This document shows positions 1 to 6,199 of a stretch of 16,065 nucleotides of DNA, piece after piece; the stretch's first letter is position 1; the number at the start of each line of letters is the position of its first letter. Both the position numbers and the translations under genes were made by a program. The notes beneath the pieces are model-generated. The model had not been told where the DNA came from. It was given only the letters and a program-made list of their open reading frames with translations, and ran no database searches. The stretch covers positions 1-16,065 of the forward strand of contig CANCBY010000038.1 of the NCBI GenBank assembly GCA_947374445.1. Direction: 5' to 3'. This DNA comes from Pseudobdellovibrionaceae bacterium (lineage in GTDB: Bacteria > Bdellovibrionota > Bdellovibrionia > Bdellovibrionales > Bdellovibrionaceae).

Positions 1-37
1 TTTGCCTGAGTGCGTGCGAGGCAATCGAGCAAGGTTT

Positions 38-56
38 TGGCGGATGGACTCCGCCA
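38..56 (-). terminator. hairpin just past the thioesterase gene, possible terminator
   Basis: A perfect 7-bp stem (TGGCGGA at 38-44, TCCGCCA at 50-56) with a 5-nt loop lies 8 nt beyond the stop codon of the thioesterase gene. On the minus strand it is followed by AAAACC rather than a run of T, so it is not a canonical intrinsic terminator. It may be a weak or Rho-assisted terminator or simply an mRNA 3'-end stabilising hairpin. A second 6-bp stem (2-7 with 19-24) lies next to it at the window edge. Confidence 0.3.
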
Positions 57-64
57 CCGAATTC

Positions 65-547
65 TTAACCCTTAGATTTTCTCTTTATCCGCATCTCGCG
101 GCGACGTTGAGCCTCAGCAGATCTCCGATGATCTTCCTCTGTATCAAGCTTAAGAGCCGGCACAGGCGTGGGCTTTCCATGAGAATCCAATGCCACAAAT
201 GTCAGATAAGCCGAAGCCGTATGAAAAACTTCGCCCGTTCGAGGATTTTCGGCATCGACACGAACGCCGACTTCCATCGAAGTGCGAGAGACAAAATTAA
301 CTCTGGATTTAAGATTAACAACCCACCCTTTATAGACTGGAGCTATAAAGCTGAGATCATCAAGACTGGCTGTTACGACTTCTTTATTTGAGTGTCGCTG
401 GGCTGCGATCGCTGCTGCGATATCGATCCAGGACATGATAACTCCCCCGAAAATACTTCCGAGGGAGTTGGTATGAGAAGGAAGAACTAACTCGGTCATC
501 ACCACTTGAGAGGCCGACACAGATTTCGCTTCATGCCGACTTCCCAT
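65..547 (-). CDS. acyl-CoA thioesterase, hotdog fold, YciA/ACOT-like
   Basis: Cytosolic hotdog-fold hydrolase of 160 aa, predicted to split acyl-CoA into free acid and CoA. The N-terminal half carries the YciA-type signature: N27 in the segment after LVLPSHTN, the glycine-rich FGG (33-35) that precedes the hotdog helix, and D42 in MSWID. N27 and D42 are the likely active-site pair by family comparison. The beta-rich middle (VTASLDDLSF, then VRVDAENPRTGEVF) and the Arg/Glu-rich tail are also typical of this family. The ATG at 547 is preceded by AAGGAG at 559-564, which supports this start over the internal Met17. It lies 34 nt downstream of the LuxR-type gene and is probably co-transcribed with it. 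The acyl chain preferred cannot be read from the sequence. Confidence 0.88.
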   Translation of the reverse strand: MGSRHEAKSVSASQVVMTELVLPSHTNSLGSIFGGVIMSWIDIAAAIAAQRHSNKEVVTASLDDLSFIAPVYKGWVVNLKSRVNFVSRTSMEVGVRVDAENPRTGEVFHTASAYLTFVALDSHGKPTPVPALKLDTEEDHRRSAEAQRRREMRIKRKSKG

Positions 548-581
548 TGTGATGACAACTCCTTAACTAACTAGAGACTGA

Positions 582-1004
582 TTACATTCCCATCGCGCCG
601 GCATCAGAGTTACCACCACGGGTACCACTGATGTCGTTGCTGCGACCTGGAATGATAGTTGTTGTAGTAGCTGCAATAGAGCCACCAACAGTTGCATTAC
701 CAGCTGGAATTGTTTGTGCTGCTTGTGCACCATATGCATTGTTTGAAGTTTGTGCTGCCACGGGAGCTTCTTGGCGAGCTTCGTTTTCGACGAAACCAAG
801 GTGAGGCAAGCACCATACGATCAACTGAGCGCGTGATTTTACATTCATTTTTTTGTAAATGTTTGTAAGGTGAAACTTCACTGTTTTCTCAGTCACAAAC
901 AATTGGTTAGCAACTTCCTTGTTTGATAGACCTTTGGAAACTAGTTCCGCGACCTCTGCTTCTCGGTTTGACAACCCTTTTTGTATTAGGACATCTCTGA
1001 GCAT
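582..1004 (-). CDS. stand-alone LuxR/GerE-type DNA-binding protein with low-complexity tail
   Basis: The 140-aa product begins directly with a LuxR-type helix-turn-helix (about residues 8-66). It shows the family pattern: LSNREAEVAELVSKGLSNKE, then a recognition helix around TEKTVKFHLTNIYKK and the closing NVKSRAQL segment. There is no receiver or ligand-binding domain in front of it, unlike most LuxR proteins (about 200 aa or more). Residues 75-140 form an Ala/Thr/Gly/Asn-rich tail, probably disordered, that matches no domain I know. The start at 1004 has a purine-rich ribosome-binding region (AGGGGAGGGAGC, 1008-1020). It is divergent from cheY across the 478-bp intergenic region, so regulation of cheY-cheX is possible but not shown. 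It is most likely a transcription regulator with unknown targets. Confidence 0.85.
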   Translation of the reverse strand: MLRDVLIQKGLSNREAEVAELVSKGLSNKEVANQLFVTEKTVKFHLTNIYKKMNVKSRAQLIVWCLPHLGFVENEARQEAPVAAQTSNNAYGAQAAQTIPAGNATVGGSIAATTTTIIPGRSNDISGTRGGNSDAGAMGM

Positions 1005-1036
1005 CCTTGCTCCCTCCCCTTTAAATGTTCAATGCT

Positions 1037-1421
1037 GGACTCGAGTTCTTCGGTTCAACATCTTGGTTAAGACTTTTTGATCCCTTAAAAATTCTTAAAA
1101 CTTTATCTAAACCACTTTTTGGCGGCCCTTTTATGTGCCCTTGGCCACTTGTTCAACAAAAAGGCAAAACCGACTTTAGTCTTTTTTAAGTTCTTGCTTC
1201 GGTTCCTCTTTAACTGACACGACCAAAGTTTTTGTCGGTTAATTTCAGCTCACCGTAAGTCTCAAAAAAGGTCAATTTTGTCTCCAAACACCCTCAGTTC
1301 GTCGAGATTTCATCCTATGAAACACCGACATCACTGCTTATGTCTGATCTTGAAACAGTCCCTACCTGTCTCAAAGTCTGACAGTAAATATTGAGCAAAG
1401 CAAGGGACCAGGACTCGAGTT
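1037..1421. repeat. 11-bp direct repeat GGACTCGAGTT at both ends of the intergenic region
   Basis: GGACTCGAGTT occurs at 1037-1047 and again at 1411-1421 in the same orientation. One copy is about 33 bp upstream of the luxR-type start; the other overlaps the -35 part of the candidate cheY promoter. Both contain the palindrome CTCGAG. An 11-bp perfect match by chance within 478 bp is uncommon (a few percent by simple counting), so these could be paired binding sites for a regulator, perhaps the neighbouring LuxR-type protein. This is inference only. Confidence 0.4.
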
Positions 1422-1441
1422 TTTTAAAACTAGACCGATAG
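1415..1441 (+). promoter_or_regulatory. candidate sigma-28 (FliA-type) promoter for cheY-cheX
   Basis: TCGAGTTT (1415-1422), an 11-nt spacer, then ACCGATAG (1434-1441). The flagellar sigma-28 consensus is TAAAGTTT-N11-GCCGATAA. Six of eight positions match in each half and the spacing is exact. It lies 41 bp upstream of the cheY start in the right orientation. Chemotaxis genes are classical sigma-28 targets, which supports the reading. Confidence 0.5.
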
Positions 1442-1482
1442 TTGTTTAGCTTTTTGCAAATCTATTAAGGGGATGAAATATT

Positions 1483-1899
1483 ATGTTTCCTACGACAACA
1501 AAATTTTTGGTGATCGATGACTTCGCAACCATGCGCAAGATTATAAAGAAGGTGCTCACCGAGCTGGGCTACACCAACGTCGAGGAAGCTGATGACGGAA
1601 AAACAGCGCTCCCAGCCCTCAAAAAGGCCGTCGAAGATGGTAAACCATTTCAATTCGTGATTTCTGATTGGAATATGCCCGGTATGACCGGCATTGACCT
1701 CCTTAAGGCGTGCAAAGCTGATTCGAATCTCAAAAGTATTCCGTTTATGTTGGTCACAGCTGAAAGCGAACAGAAAAACATCGTCGAAGCTGCTAAAAAT
1801 GGAGTTTCGGATTATGTCGTAAAACCGTTTAACGCGACCACCCTCAAAGAGAAACTTGAGCGAATCTATCAAAAACACAATAACCAGAAGGCGGCATAA
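1483..1899 (+). CDS. cheY: CheY-like single-domain response regulator
   Basis: The 138-aa protein is a single receiver domain with no output domain. All catalytic positions are present: acidic pocket D12 and D13 (FLVIDD), phospho-acceptor D62 (SDWNMPGMTG), T92 (VTAESE) and K114 (VVKPF). The segment around D62 and the aromatic Y111 make it closer to true chemotaxis CheY than to a generic Rec domain. The start has AAGGGGAT at 1467-1474. Only 3 nt separate its stop from cheX, so the two are co-translated. A phospho-signal from a CheA elsewhere would let it bind the flagellar switch or another target. The candidate sigma-28 promoter suggests expression with motility genes. Confidence 0.92.
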   Translation: MFPTTTKFLVIDDFATMRKIIKKVLTELGYTNVEEADDGKTALPALKKAVEDGKPFQFVISDWNMPGMTGIDLLKACKADSNLKSIPFMLVTAESEQKNIVEAAKNGVSDYVVKPFNATTLKEKLERIYQKHNNQKAA

Positions 1900-1902
1900 T
1901 TT

Positions 1903-2397
1903 ATGAGTGCCGCGCTAACACCGATCAATCCGCTCTTAGACAAGAACCTGATCAACGCTTTCATTGATGGCGTGGTTAAAACTCTGTCTTTGATGGCAAA
2001 TACAAATGTAAAAACAATGAAGCCCTCTGTTGAAAAAAACTTTCAAGCCAAAGGCGATATCGCCGGAATGGTTGGAATGGTTGCCGGCCCCATGAAGGGC
2101 ACGATGACAATCAGCTACCAAAAAGAGGCCATTTTTTCGATTCTTGATAAAATGCTTGGCGAAAAACACACCGAAATCGATGGACCTGTGGCTGATGCTG
2201 TAGGCGAGCTTGCAAATCAAATTTATGGAAGCGCAAAAACCACCCTCAATCAGATGGGTTTTGCTTTTGAAATGGCTATTCCAACAGTTATCCGCGGAAC
2301 TTTTACTATTTCCAAAGCTCACAACGGAGCCACACTTGTGATCCCGTTCGAACTTGAAAATGGCGCTAAGTTTTTTGTTGAAATCACTGTTTGCTAA
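1903..2397 (+). CDS. cheX: CheX-family CheY-phosphatase
   Basis: The 164-aa protein resembles CheX/CheC-family phosphatases, which dephosphorylate CheY-P without forming an intermediate. The single signature helix is at about 98-117 (DAVGELANQIYGSAKTTLNQ) with the conserved E102 and N105 (ExxN) that contact the CheY active site. A single such helix rather than two, with a preceding GPMKGTMTIS strand and a trailing beta-rich C-terminus, fits CheX better than CheC. It starts 3 nt after cheY with AGAAGG (1886-1891) in front. The pairing predicts that it resets this CheY. A perfect hairpin follows the gene. Confidence 0.85.
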   Translation: MSAALTPINPLLDKNLINAFIDGVVKTLSLMANTNVKTMKPSVEKNFQAKGDIAGMVGMVAGPMKGTMTISYQKEAIFSILDKMLGEKHTEIDGPVADAVGELANQIYGSAKTTLNQMGFAFEMAIPTVIRGTFTISKAHNGATLVIPFELENGAKFFVEITVC

Positions 2398-2436
2398 AAC
2401 CGAACTGTTTTCCAGATCTAAAATTTAAAAGATTAA

Positions 2437-2463
2437 AAATTCGGGGCTCTCAGCCCCGAATTT
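2437..2463. terminator. perfect 12-bp hairpin shared by convergent genes (bidirectional terminator)
   Basis: AAATTCGGGGCT (2437-2448), a 3-nt loop (CTC) and AGCCCCGAATTT (2452-2463) form a perfect stem. Reading the minus strand, the stem runs on into TTTTTAATC, a usable T tract for the cyclic-nucleotide-binding gene. Reading the plus strand only ATTT follows, so it is weaker for cheX. The TGA stop of the minus gene lies inside the hairpin, and the last four codons form part of the stem. Confidence 0.8.
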
Positions 2464-2959
2464 CGTTCATCAAGGCCCGATGCAATAACATCAAATCATT
2501 GCTCGTCTGACGCAGCCTCACCATCAGTGTCACTGAGATTTTTTTCAACACTGGCAGAGCCCAGTCCGGATGCAAATCACAAAAGCGAGTAAAAGCCTCT
2601 CGGCTCAAAACCAAACAAACACAAGAGACATCGGTTTTTACAGTCGCTGACCTTGGCTCAGCCTCGATCAATCCGCCTTCACCCAAAGCTGGTGTGATCT
2701 CCGATTTTAAAATTGCCACCTTATAACTATCGCCATCGGGAGTGCGCTTGTAGACACTGACTTGGCCCTTTAGCAGCACAAAAAACCGATCCCCTAGCTC
2801 ACCTTCTTCGATCAATGTTGAACCTGCTGCAAATTCGGTCATAGCCATCAGCTGCGAAAGAGCTTCCAAGGCCGGAGTGTTATCCTTAAGTCCCACCAAA
2901 ACGGAGACTCGCCGCAAAACCTCTACAATTGATTCTTCGGCTTTCATTTCGTTAACCAT
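2450..2959 (-). CDS. stand-alone cyclic-nucleotide-binding domain protein, coupled to the K+ channel
   Basis: The 169-aa protein is one CAP/CNBD-type domain (about residues 20-140). It shows the GSTLIEEGELGDRFFVLLKG hairpin (46-65) and a phosphate-binding cassette around 93-106 (GEGGLIEAEPRSAT). E94 and R103, the usual cAMP/cGMP ribose and phosphate contacts, are present, so it should bind a cyclic nucleotide. There is no C-terminal HTH, so it is not a CRP regulator. The ATG at 2959 is preferred because GAGGAT (2964-2969) precedes it and because it overlaps the channel stop by 8 nt. A TTG at 2983 would add 8 residues. Co-translation with the upstream channel suggests a detached ligand-sensing subunit; this is inference. 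Confidence 0.85.
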   Translation of the reverse strand: MVNEMKAEESIVEVLRRVSVLVGLKDNTPALEALSQLMAMTEFAAGSTLIEEGELGDRFFVLLKGQVSVYKRTPDGDSYKVAILKSEITPALGEGGLIEAEPRSATVKTDVSCVCLVLSREAFTRFCDLHPDWALPVLKKISVTLMVRLRQTSNDLMLLHRALMNEIRG

Positions 2960-4190
2960 GTTTATCCTCGTGGCGATTCTCAATGACGATAGCCATGCAA
3001 TTGTCGCGAATCAAATAGTCAGGCGACGGGCCGAATAGGGGCTGATTGAACTTTAAAATCTTTACTCCCTGTAAGTTGGCCACCAATTGAGCAATATCAG
3101 GAGTCTGTTGAGCTTTGCGGATCGCACTCTCTTTTGCGACATGACTGTTGCCAGAGTTCTCTAAAATCCCCACCAGAGTTTGCCCCTGACGCTCTCGACT
3201 GAACATATTCTGAAGATCTGCATAAGTCTTCTGTTGAAACTGATCTGGAATTTCCAGGGTAGTAATAAAATATGGGCTGTGGGGGCTCAGTAATTCGTGG
3301 AATATATTTGTTACACCCGTGCCGGTCGACGACATCGCTACTAGCATCCGCGAATAGTCGCGCGTGTAAACAATTTCATTCACCTGTGCAAGGCGCAGAT
3401 ATTGATCCATAGCTGCATCTAAAATTTCGGCAGCCACCGGTGTCCCTTTGGCGATGCTGTTCAAGGTCATTGCCGTCATAATCGTTCGAGCATCGGCCTC
3501 TGTCATTGTTGGGACTTTACCGCCTGCGCCCGGAGTTGCATCAGCTAGAATCAAAACCTTACTGGCTTTTTCAGGAGCCACTTTCTTGAGATTCACTTCG
3601 ACGAAAAAATCACCTTTAACAACTTTGACTTTTTTTAATCGAGGCACTTCCATCATGCTTTCAATTTCGGCGTCAGGCGCAGAGTTCAAAAGCACAATCT
3701 GCTCAGCCTTCATGCCCTTGTTAGAGTCTAAGATATTTAGCAAAAAAGTACTCATTTCGGTTTTCCAACCACAAATCACAAAGTGATCATGAAGCAAAGT
3801 TGCATCCACAAAACCTCTCCTCTCGCGCAGGGCCCGTTCAAGAAAAAAACTCGAAATCTTAGCTGTAACTACCGCGATGCCAACAACACCACTGATCATG
3901 AGAAGGCCCGCAAAAAAACGCCCTTCAGTGGTGACCGGATACTTGTCGCCATAACCCACGGTGAGAAGGGTTACGATCCCCCACCAAATGCTCTCTTCGT
4001 ATGTATTGATATTGTGGCCCTCGGCCTGGCGTTCAAAAAATAACACGATCACCGAGATGATATTCCACGCACAAAAAATAAAGACGAGCGCTGAAACAAA
4101 GGGACTGGCCTTCAGATACGTGTGCAATTCTTGCACTTTATTCTGAAAAACAATTTTGAGACTGAGCTTGCGTTGGGTTGGTTTTTTCAC
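2952..4190 (-). CDS. two-TM potassium channel with RCK (TrkA-N-like) domain
   Basis: The 412-aa inner-membrane protein has TM1 at about 31-52, a pore loop with selectivity filter TVGYGD (77-82), and TM2 at about 91-112. A Rossmann-like RCK region begins at HFVICGW (136-142), followed by a C-terminal regulatory region. This is the MthK/Kch-type plan for K+ conductance gated by cytoplasmic ligands. The nucleotide-binding glycine loop is degenerate (CGWKTE rather than GxGxxG), so NAD need not be the ligand. The start is GTG at 4190: an in-frame TGA lies immediately upstream, and no good Shine-Dalgarno is seen. Its stop overlaps the start of the cyclic-nucleotide-binding gene, hinting at a joint complex. 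Confidence 0.88.
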   Translation of the reverse strand: MKKPTQRKLSLKIVFQNKVQELHTYLKASPFVSALVFIFCAWNIISVIVLFFERQAEGHNINTYEESIWWGIVTLLTVGYGDKYPVTTEGRFFAGLLMISGVVGIAVVTAKISSFFLERALRERRGFVDATLLHDHFVICGWKTEMSTFLLNILDSNKGMKAEQIVLLNSAPDAEIESMMEVPRLKKVKVVKGDFFVEVNLKKVAPEKASKVLILADATPGAGGKVPTMTEADARTIMTAMTLNSIAKGTPVAAEILDAAMDQYLRLAQVNEIVYTRDYSRMLVAMSSTGTGVTNIFHELLSPHSPYFITTLEIPDQFQQKTYADLQNMFSRERQGQTLVGILENSGNSHVAKESAIRKAQQTPDIAQLVANLQGVKILKFNQPLFGPSPDYLIRDNCMAIVIENRHEDKHG

Positions 4191-4261
4191 TCAGTCTATA
4201 TTGTTACTGAGATGCTCTGTCAGACTCAAGAGGCGAACCCTAATTTCAAAAAATCCCGCCT

Positions 4262-4276
4262 AGATAGGACCTATCT
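4262..4276. promoter_or_regulatory. 7-bp perfect inverted repeat upstream of the channel gene
   Basis: AGATAGG (4262-4268) and CCTATCT (4270-4276) form a perfect palindrome around a single central base. It lies about 72 bp upstream of the channel start, in the 151-bp gap between the RDD gene and the channel gene. It is too compact for a stable RNA hairpin, so a dimeric repressor or activator site is more plausible than a terminator. No protein can be assigned. Confidence 0.3.
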
Positions 4277-4341
4277 CGAGCTGGTCTGATGCCCAGTGCG
4301 ATGACTGATCGAATGACTGCTGCTTTGAGAATAACGCTCTC

Positions 4342-4956
4342 TTAACGTGACAGAAAATAAGTGAGGGGTATTTGCCATTGCCCATCACCAAAATGACTCT
4401 TCTTGAGCAATTGAGCCACCGACGAAAATCCCGAAGTCGAAAAAATGAAAAAGAACAATAACCCCCCAAAAATATGTCGCGATGGAGCCCCCAGACCCAG
4501 ACGCTCAGACTCCGAACTCAGACGAACCACTCGGGTTTCGGCCAACCAATCAGAAACATGACATCGATCATATCTGCAAAGAGCCAAGCTAAAGAGCCCC
4601 AAACCGAAAAAGAATGACAACCCATCGGCAAAAACCCTGATCAAAGTTTGCAACCAAGTGAGCTCTTTTGTCTGTGCAGCGCTTGAAATCAATCGCAATC
4701 CGAGGATCAATTTGCCGGGAGTGGCACCATACATTTTCAAAAACAAAATCCGGTAAAGAAACTGGCAAACCAAAGCAAAAACTAACCACTTCAGATCAAC
4801 TGCAATCCAGGCAATTCTTCCGGACCAGCTCCCTCCAGCAAAAAGCTCTGCAAATGATTTAAATGCCAAAGGAATCCAAACAACAACCAAAAAAATTTGA
4901 TCTAAAAACCGCGCCAAAAAACGTCGAGAGATCGAAGGTGTTACCATAAAACTCAA
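4342..4956 (-). CDS. RDD-family membrane protein
   Basis: The 204-aa integral membrane protein has an RDD-type N-terminus (RRFLARFLDQIF, with D19 in the first TM) and the family's internal motif GATPGKLILGLRLISS near residue 76. About four hydrophobic segments are visible (roughly 20-33, 50-72, 105-125 and 164-180). The last is preceded by a polar loop, which makes the C-terminus longer than the simplest RDD proteins. RDD proteins are linked to transport or stress tolerance in a few cases, but no substrate can be given. It starts at TTG (4956), 1 nt after the stop of the upstream CCA gene, with GGAG at 4962-4965. The ATG at 4947 is a less well spaced alternative. It forms an operon with the CCA gene. 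Confidence 0.8.
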   Translation of the reverse strand: MSFMVTPSISRRFLARFLDQIFLVVVWIPLAFKSFAELFAGGSWSGRIAWIAVDLKWLVFALVCQFLYRILFLKMYGATPGKLILGLRLISSAAQTKELTWLQTLIRVFADGLSFFFGLGLFSLALCRYDRCHVSDWLAETRVVRLSSESERLGLGAPSRHIFGGLLFFFIFSTSGFSSVAQLLKKSHFGDGQWQIPLTYFLSR

Positions 4957-4957
4957 A

Positions 4958-6199
4958 TTAGCTCCGGGCCGGCGAGCTGTCTAGTAAAGTGTCTAGAATT
5001 TCTAACTTTAGATTCAGCGACGAAGGGCTTTCTAGTTGCATCCAGTAAGCTTTTTTTAAAGCCGTTCCCAAATCTCTGCCAACAAATGAACCACTCAAAT
5101 CGCTAGCGCCGACGATAGGCTCAGGTTTATCCTCTGGTCGTGTTTTAAGAAAACTTTGCCACTTCTGCTGAGCCGAAGCTCCCAAATTTGATTCTTCCAT
5201 TTTAATCCAAGCCTCAAGACCTCTAAAAAAATCCGGATCAAAACTCAAATCGATAATTTCACCAAGTCTTAAGTTTTCAAATTTTTTTGAATTAAAAAAC
5301 CAAAATAAATTTTTGAGAATTTTTTCTTGCCAACTTTTGGAACCACGGAGCCCCTTTGTTGCAGCCCTGATATCGATCTCGGAAGTTCCAGACTTGAAAG
5401 CCGCCAAAAAAAACTGACTCCAAGGATCAAGCTGCGCTTCAGAACATTGAGGCCAAAGAGTAGGATTGAAATAAACCCCTGGCACCTCAAAAAAAAGTTC
5501 TCGCTCAAGACCGAGCTCTTTCCACTCTTGGAGCACCAGGTGAAAGAAATTTGCATGCAGCAGTTTTCCTAATTCCTCTCGAACTCTTTCTCGGCTGATG
5601 TTTTTTAATAGCCCCTTGTTTAAAACGATCGCCCAGTAGGTTTTCTTCTCGATCTGAAATCCAAGCTGAGCGCGAAATCGCAACGCCCGCAACAACCTCA
5701 GATGATCCTCTTGAAACCTCAGCTGCGGCTCGCCCACTGTTCGAATTAAGTGATCCTGAAGATCTCTTTGGCCGCCAACAAAATCAAAAATGTCGCCTGT
5801 AGCCCAATCTAAAAAAAGAGCATTGATCGTAAAATCGCGGCGAGCAGCATCTTCTTCGGCAGCTGCAAACTTGACTGCATCGGGTCTGCGGCCATCTTGA
5901 TAGCCACCATCTTTGCGAAAGGTGGCCACTTCAATCTGAAGCTCGCCTTCGACCACAACAATCACTCCAAACTGCTTACCGACAGCCACCGTAGAAGCGA
6001 ACAGATTCTCAACTTGATCGGGCGTAGCAGCTGTGGCCAAATCAAAATCATGTGGAATTCGGCCCAACAAAATATCGCGAACGGCACCGCCCGCCATCCA
6101 GGTCTCATGCCCCGCCTTGCGAAGAACATCGCCAACTCGCACGGCCAATTGAAATTCGGGTCTACCAGAAATCGGCCCCAAGATGTTTGAAAATTCCAT
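4958..6199 (-). CDS. cca: CCA tRNA nucleotidyltransferase / poly(A) polymerase family
   Basis: The 413-aa class II nucleotidyltransferase is predicted to add or repair the CCA end of tRNA, or to polyadenylate RNA. The head domain holds GGAVRD (37-42) with the metal-binding D51 and D53 (HDFDLA). The motif RRDFTINAL (120-128) follows, then the neck motif with RLLRALRFRAQLGF. Residues beyond about 260 are poorly conserved to my eye, and no HD phosphohydrolase motif is visible. CCA-adding and poly(A) activities cannot be separated by reading alone; CCA is more likely if no other copy exists. The ATG at 6199 lies inside the 5' end of the divergent queG, so its promoter must lie within queG coding sequence. 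No strong Shine-Dalgarno is seen. Confidence 0.88.
   Translation of the reverse strand: MEFSNILGPISGRPEFQLAVRVGDVLRKAGHETWMAGGAVRDILLGRIPHDFDLATAATPDQVENLFASTVAVGKQFGVIVVVEGELQIEVATFRKDGGYQDGRRPDAVKFAAAEEDAARRDFTINALFLDWATGDIFDFVGGQRDLQDHLIRTVGEPQLRFQEDHLRLLRALRFRAQLGFQIEKKTYWAIVLNKGLLKNISRERVREELGKLLHANFFHLVLQEWKELGLERELFFEVPGVYFNPTLWPQCSEAQLDPWSQFFLAAFKSGTSEIDIRAATKGLRGSKSWQEKILKNLFWFFNSKKFENLRLGEIIDLSFDPDFFRGLEAWIKMEESNLGASAQQKWQSFLKTRPEDKPEPIVGASDLSGSFVGRDLGTALKKAYWMQLESPSSLNLKLEILDTLLDSSPARS

Larger units (their letters stand above)
1005..1482. other. 478-bp divergent intergenic region between the luxR-type gene and cheY
   Basis: No convincing gene lies here; the longest internal ORF I followed (ATG at 1317, 25 codons) has no ribosome-binding site. 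The region is AT-rich with many T/A tracts. It contains an 11-bp direct repeat near each end, a candidate sigma-28 promoter facing cheY, and ribosome-binding sites at both edges (AGGGGAGGGAGC at 1008-1020 for the minus gene, AAGGGGAT at 1467-1474 for cheY). I found no clear sigma-70 hexamer pair for the minus-strand gene. The length leaves room for regulators or a small RNA, but no strong hairpin followed by a T run is visible. Confidence 0.6.

Noticed and set aside
2..391. Open frame on the plus strand reaching in from the window edge
   Set aside because: It lies antisense to the thioesterase gene, whose conserved motifs are clear, and its translation resembles no protein I know. It could only be the end of an outside gene if the frame continues upstream, which cannot be seen.
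1317..1394. 25-codon ORF (ATG at 1317) in the intergenic region
   Set aside because: No ribosome-binding site, His/Cys-rich without pattern, and no sign of conservation that can be judged here.
1036..1421. CRISPR-like interpretation of the repeated GGACTCGAGTT
   Set aside because: Only two copies, too short, and more than 360 bp apart.
1465..1878. 137-codon frame antisense to cheY
   Set aside because: Shadow of cheY, whose receiver-domain residues are all present.
2450..2983. CNBD protein as a CRP/FNR transcription regulator
   Set aside because: The sequence ends about 30 residues after the cyclic-nucleotide domain, with no helix-turn-helix.
4189..4219. Sigma-70-like pair CTGACA-N17-TATAGA on the minus strand before the channel gene
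   Set aside because: The -10 would end only 4 nt before the GTG start, placing the transcription start within the start codon. Leaderless GTG initiation is possible but too speculative to list as a feature.
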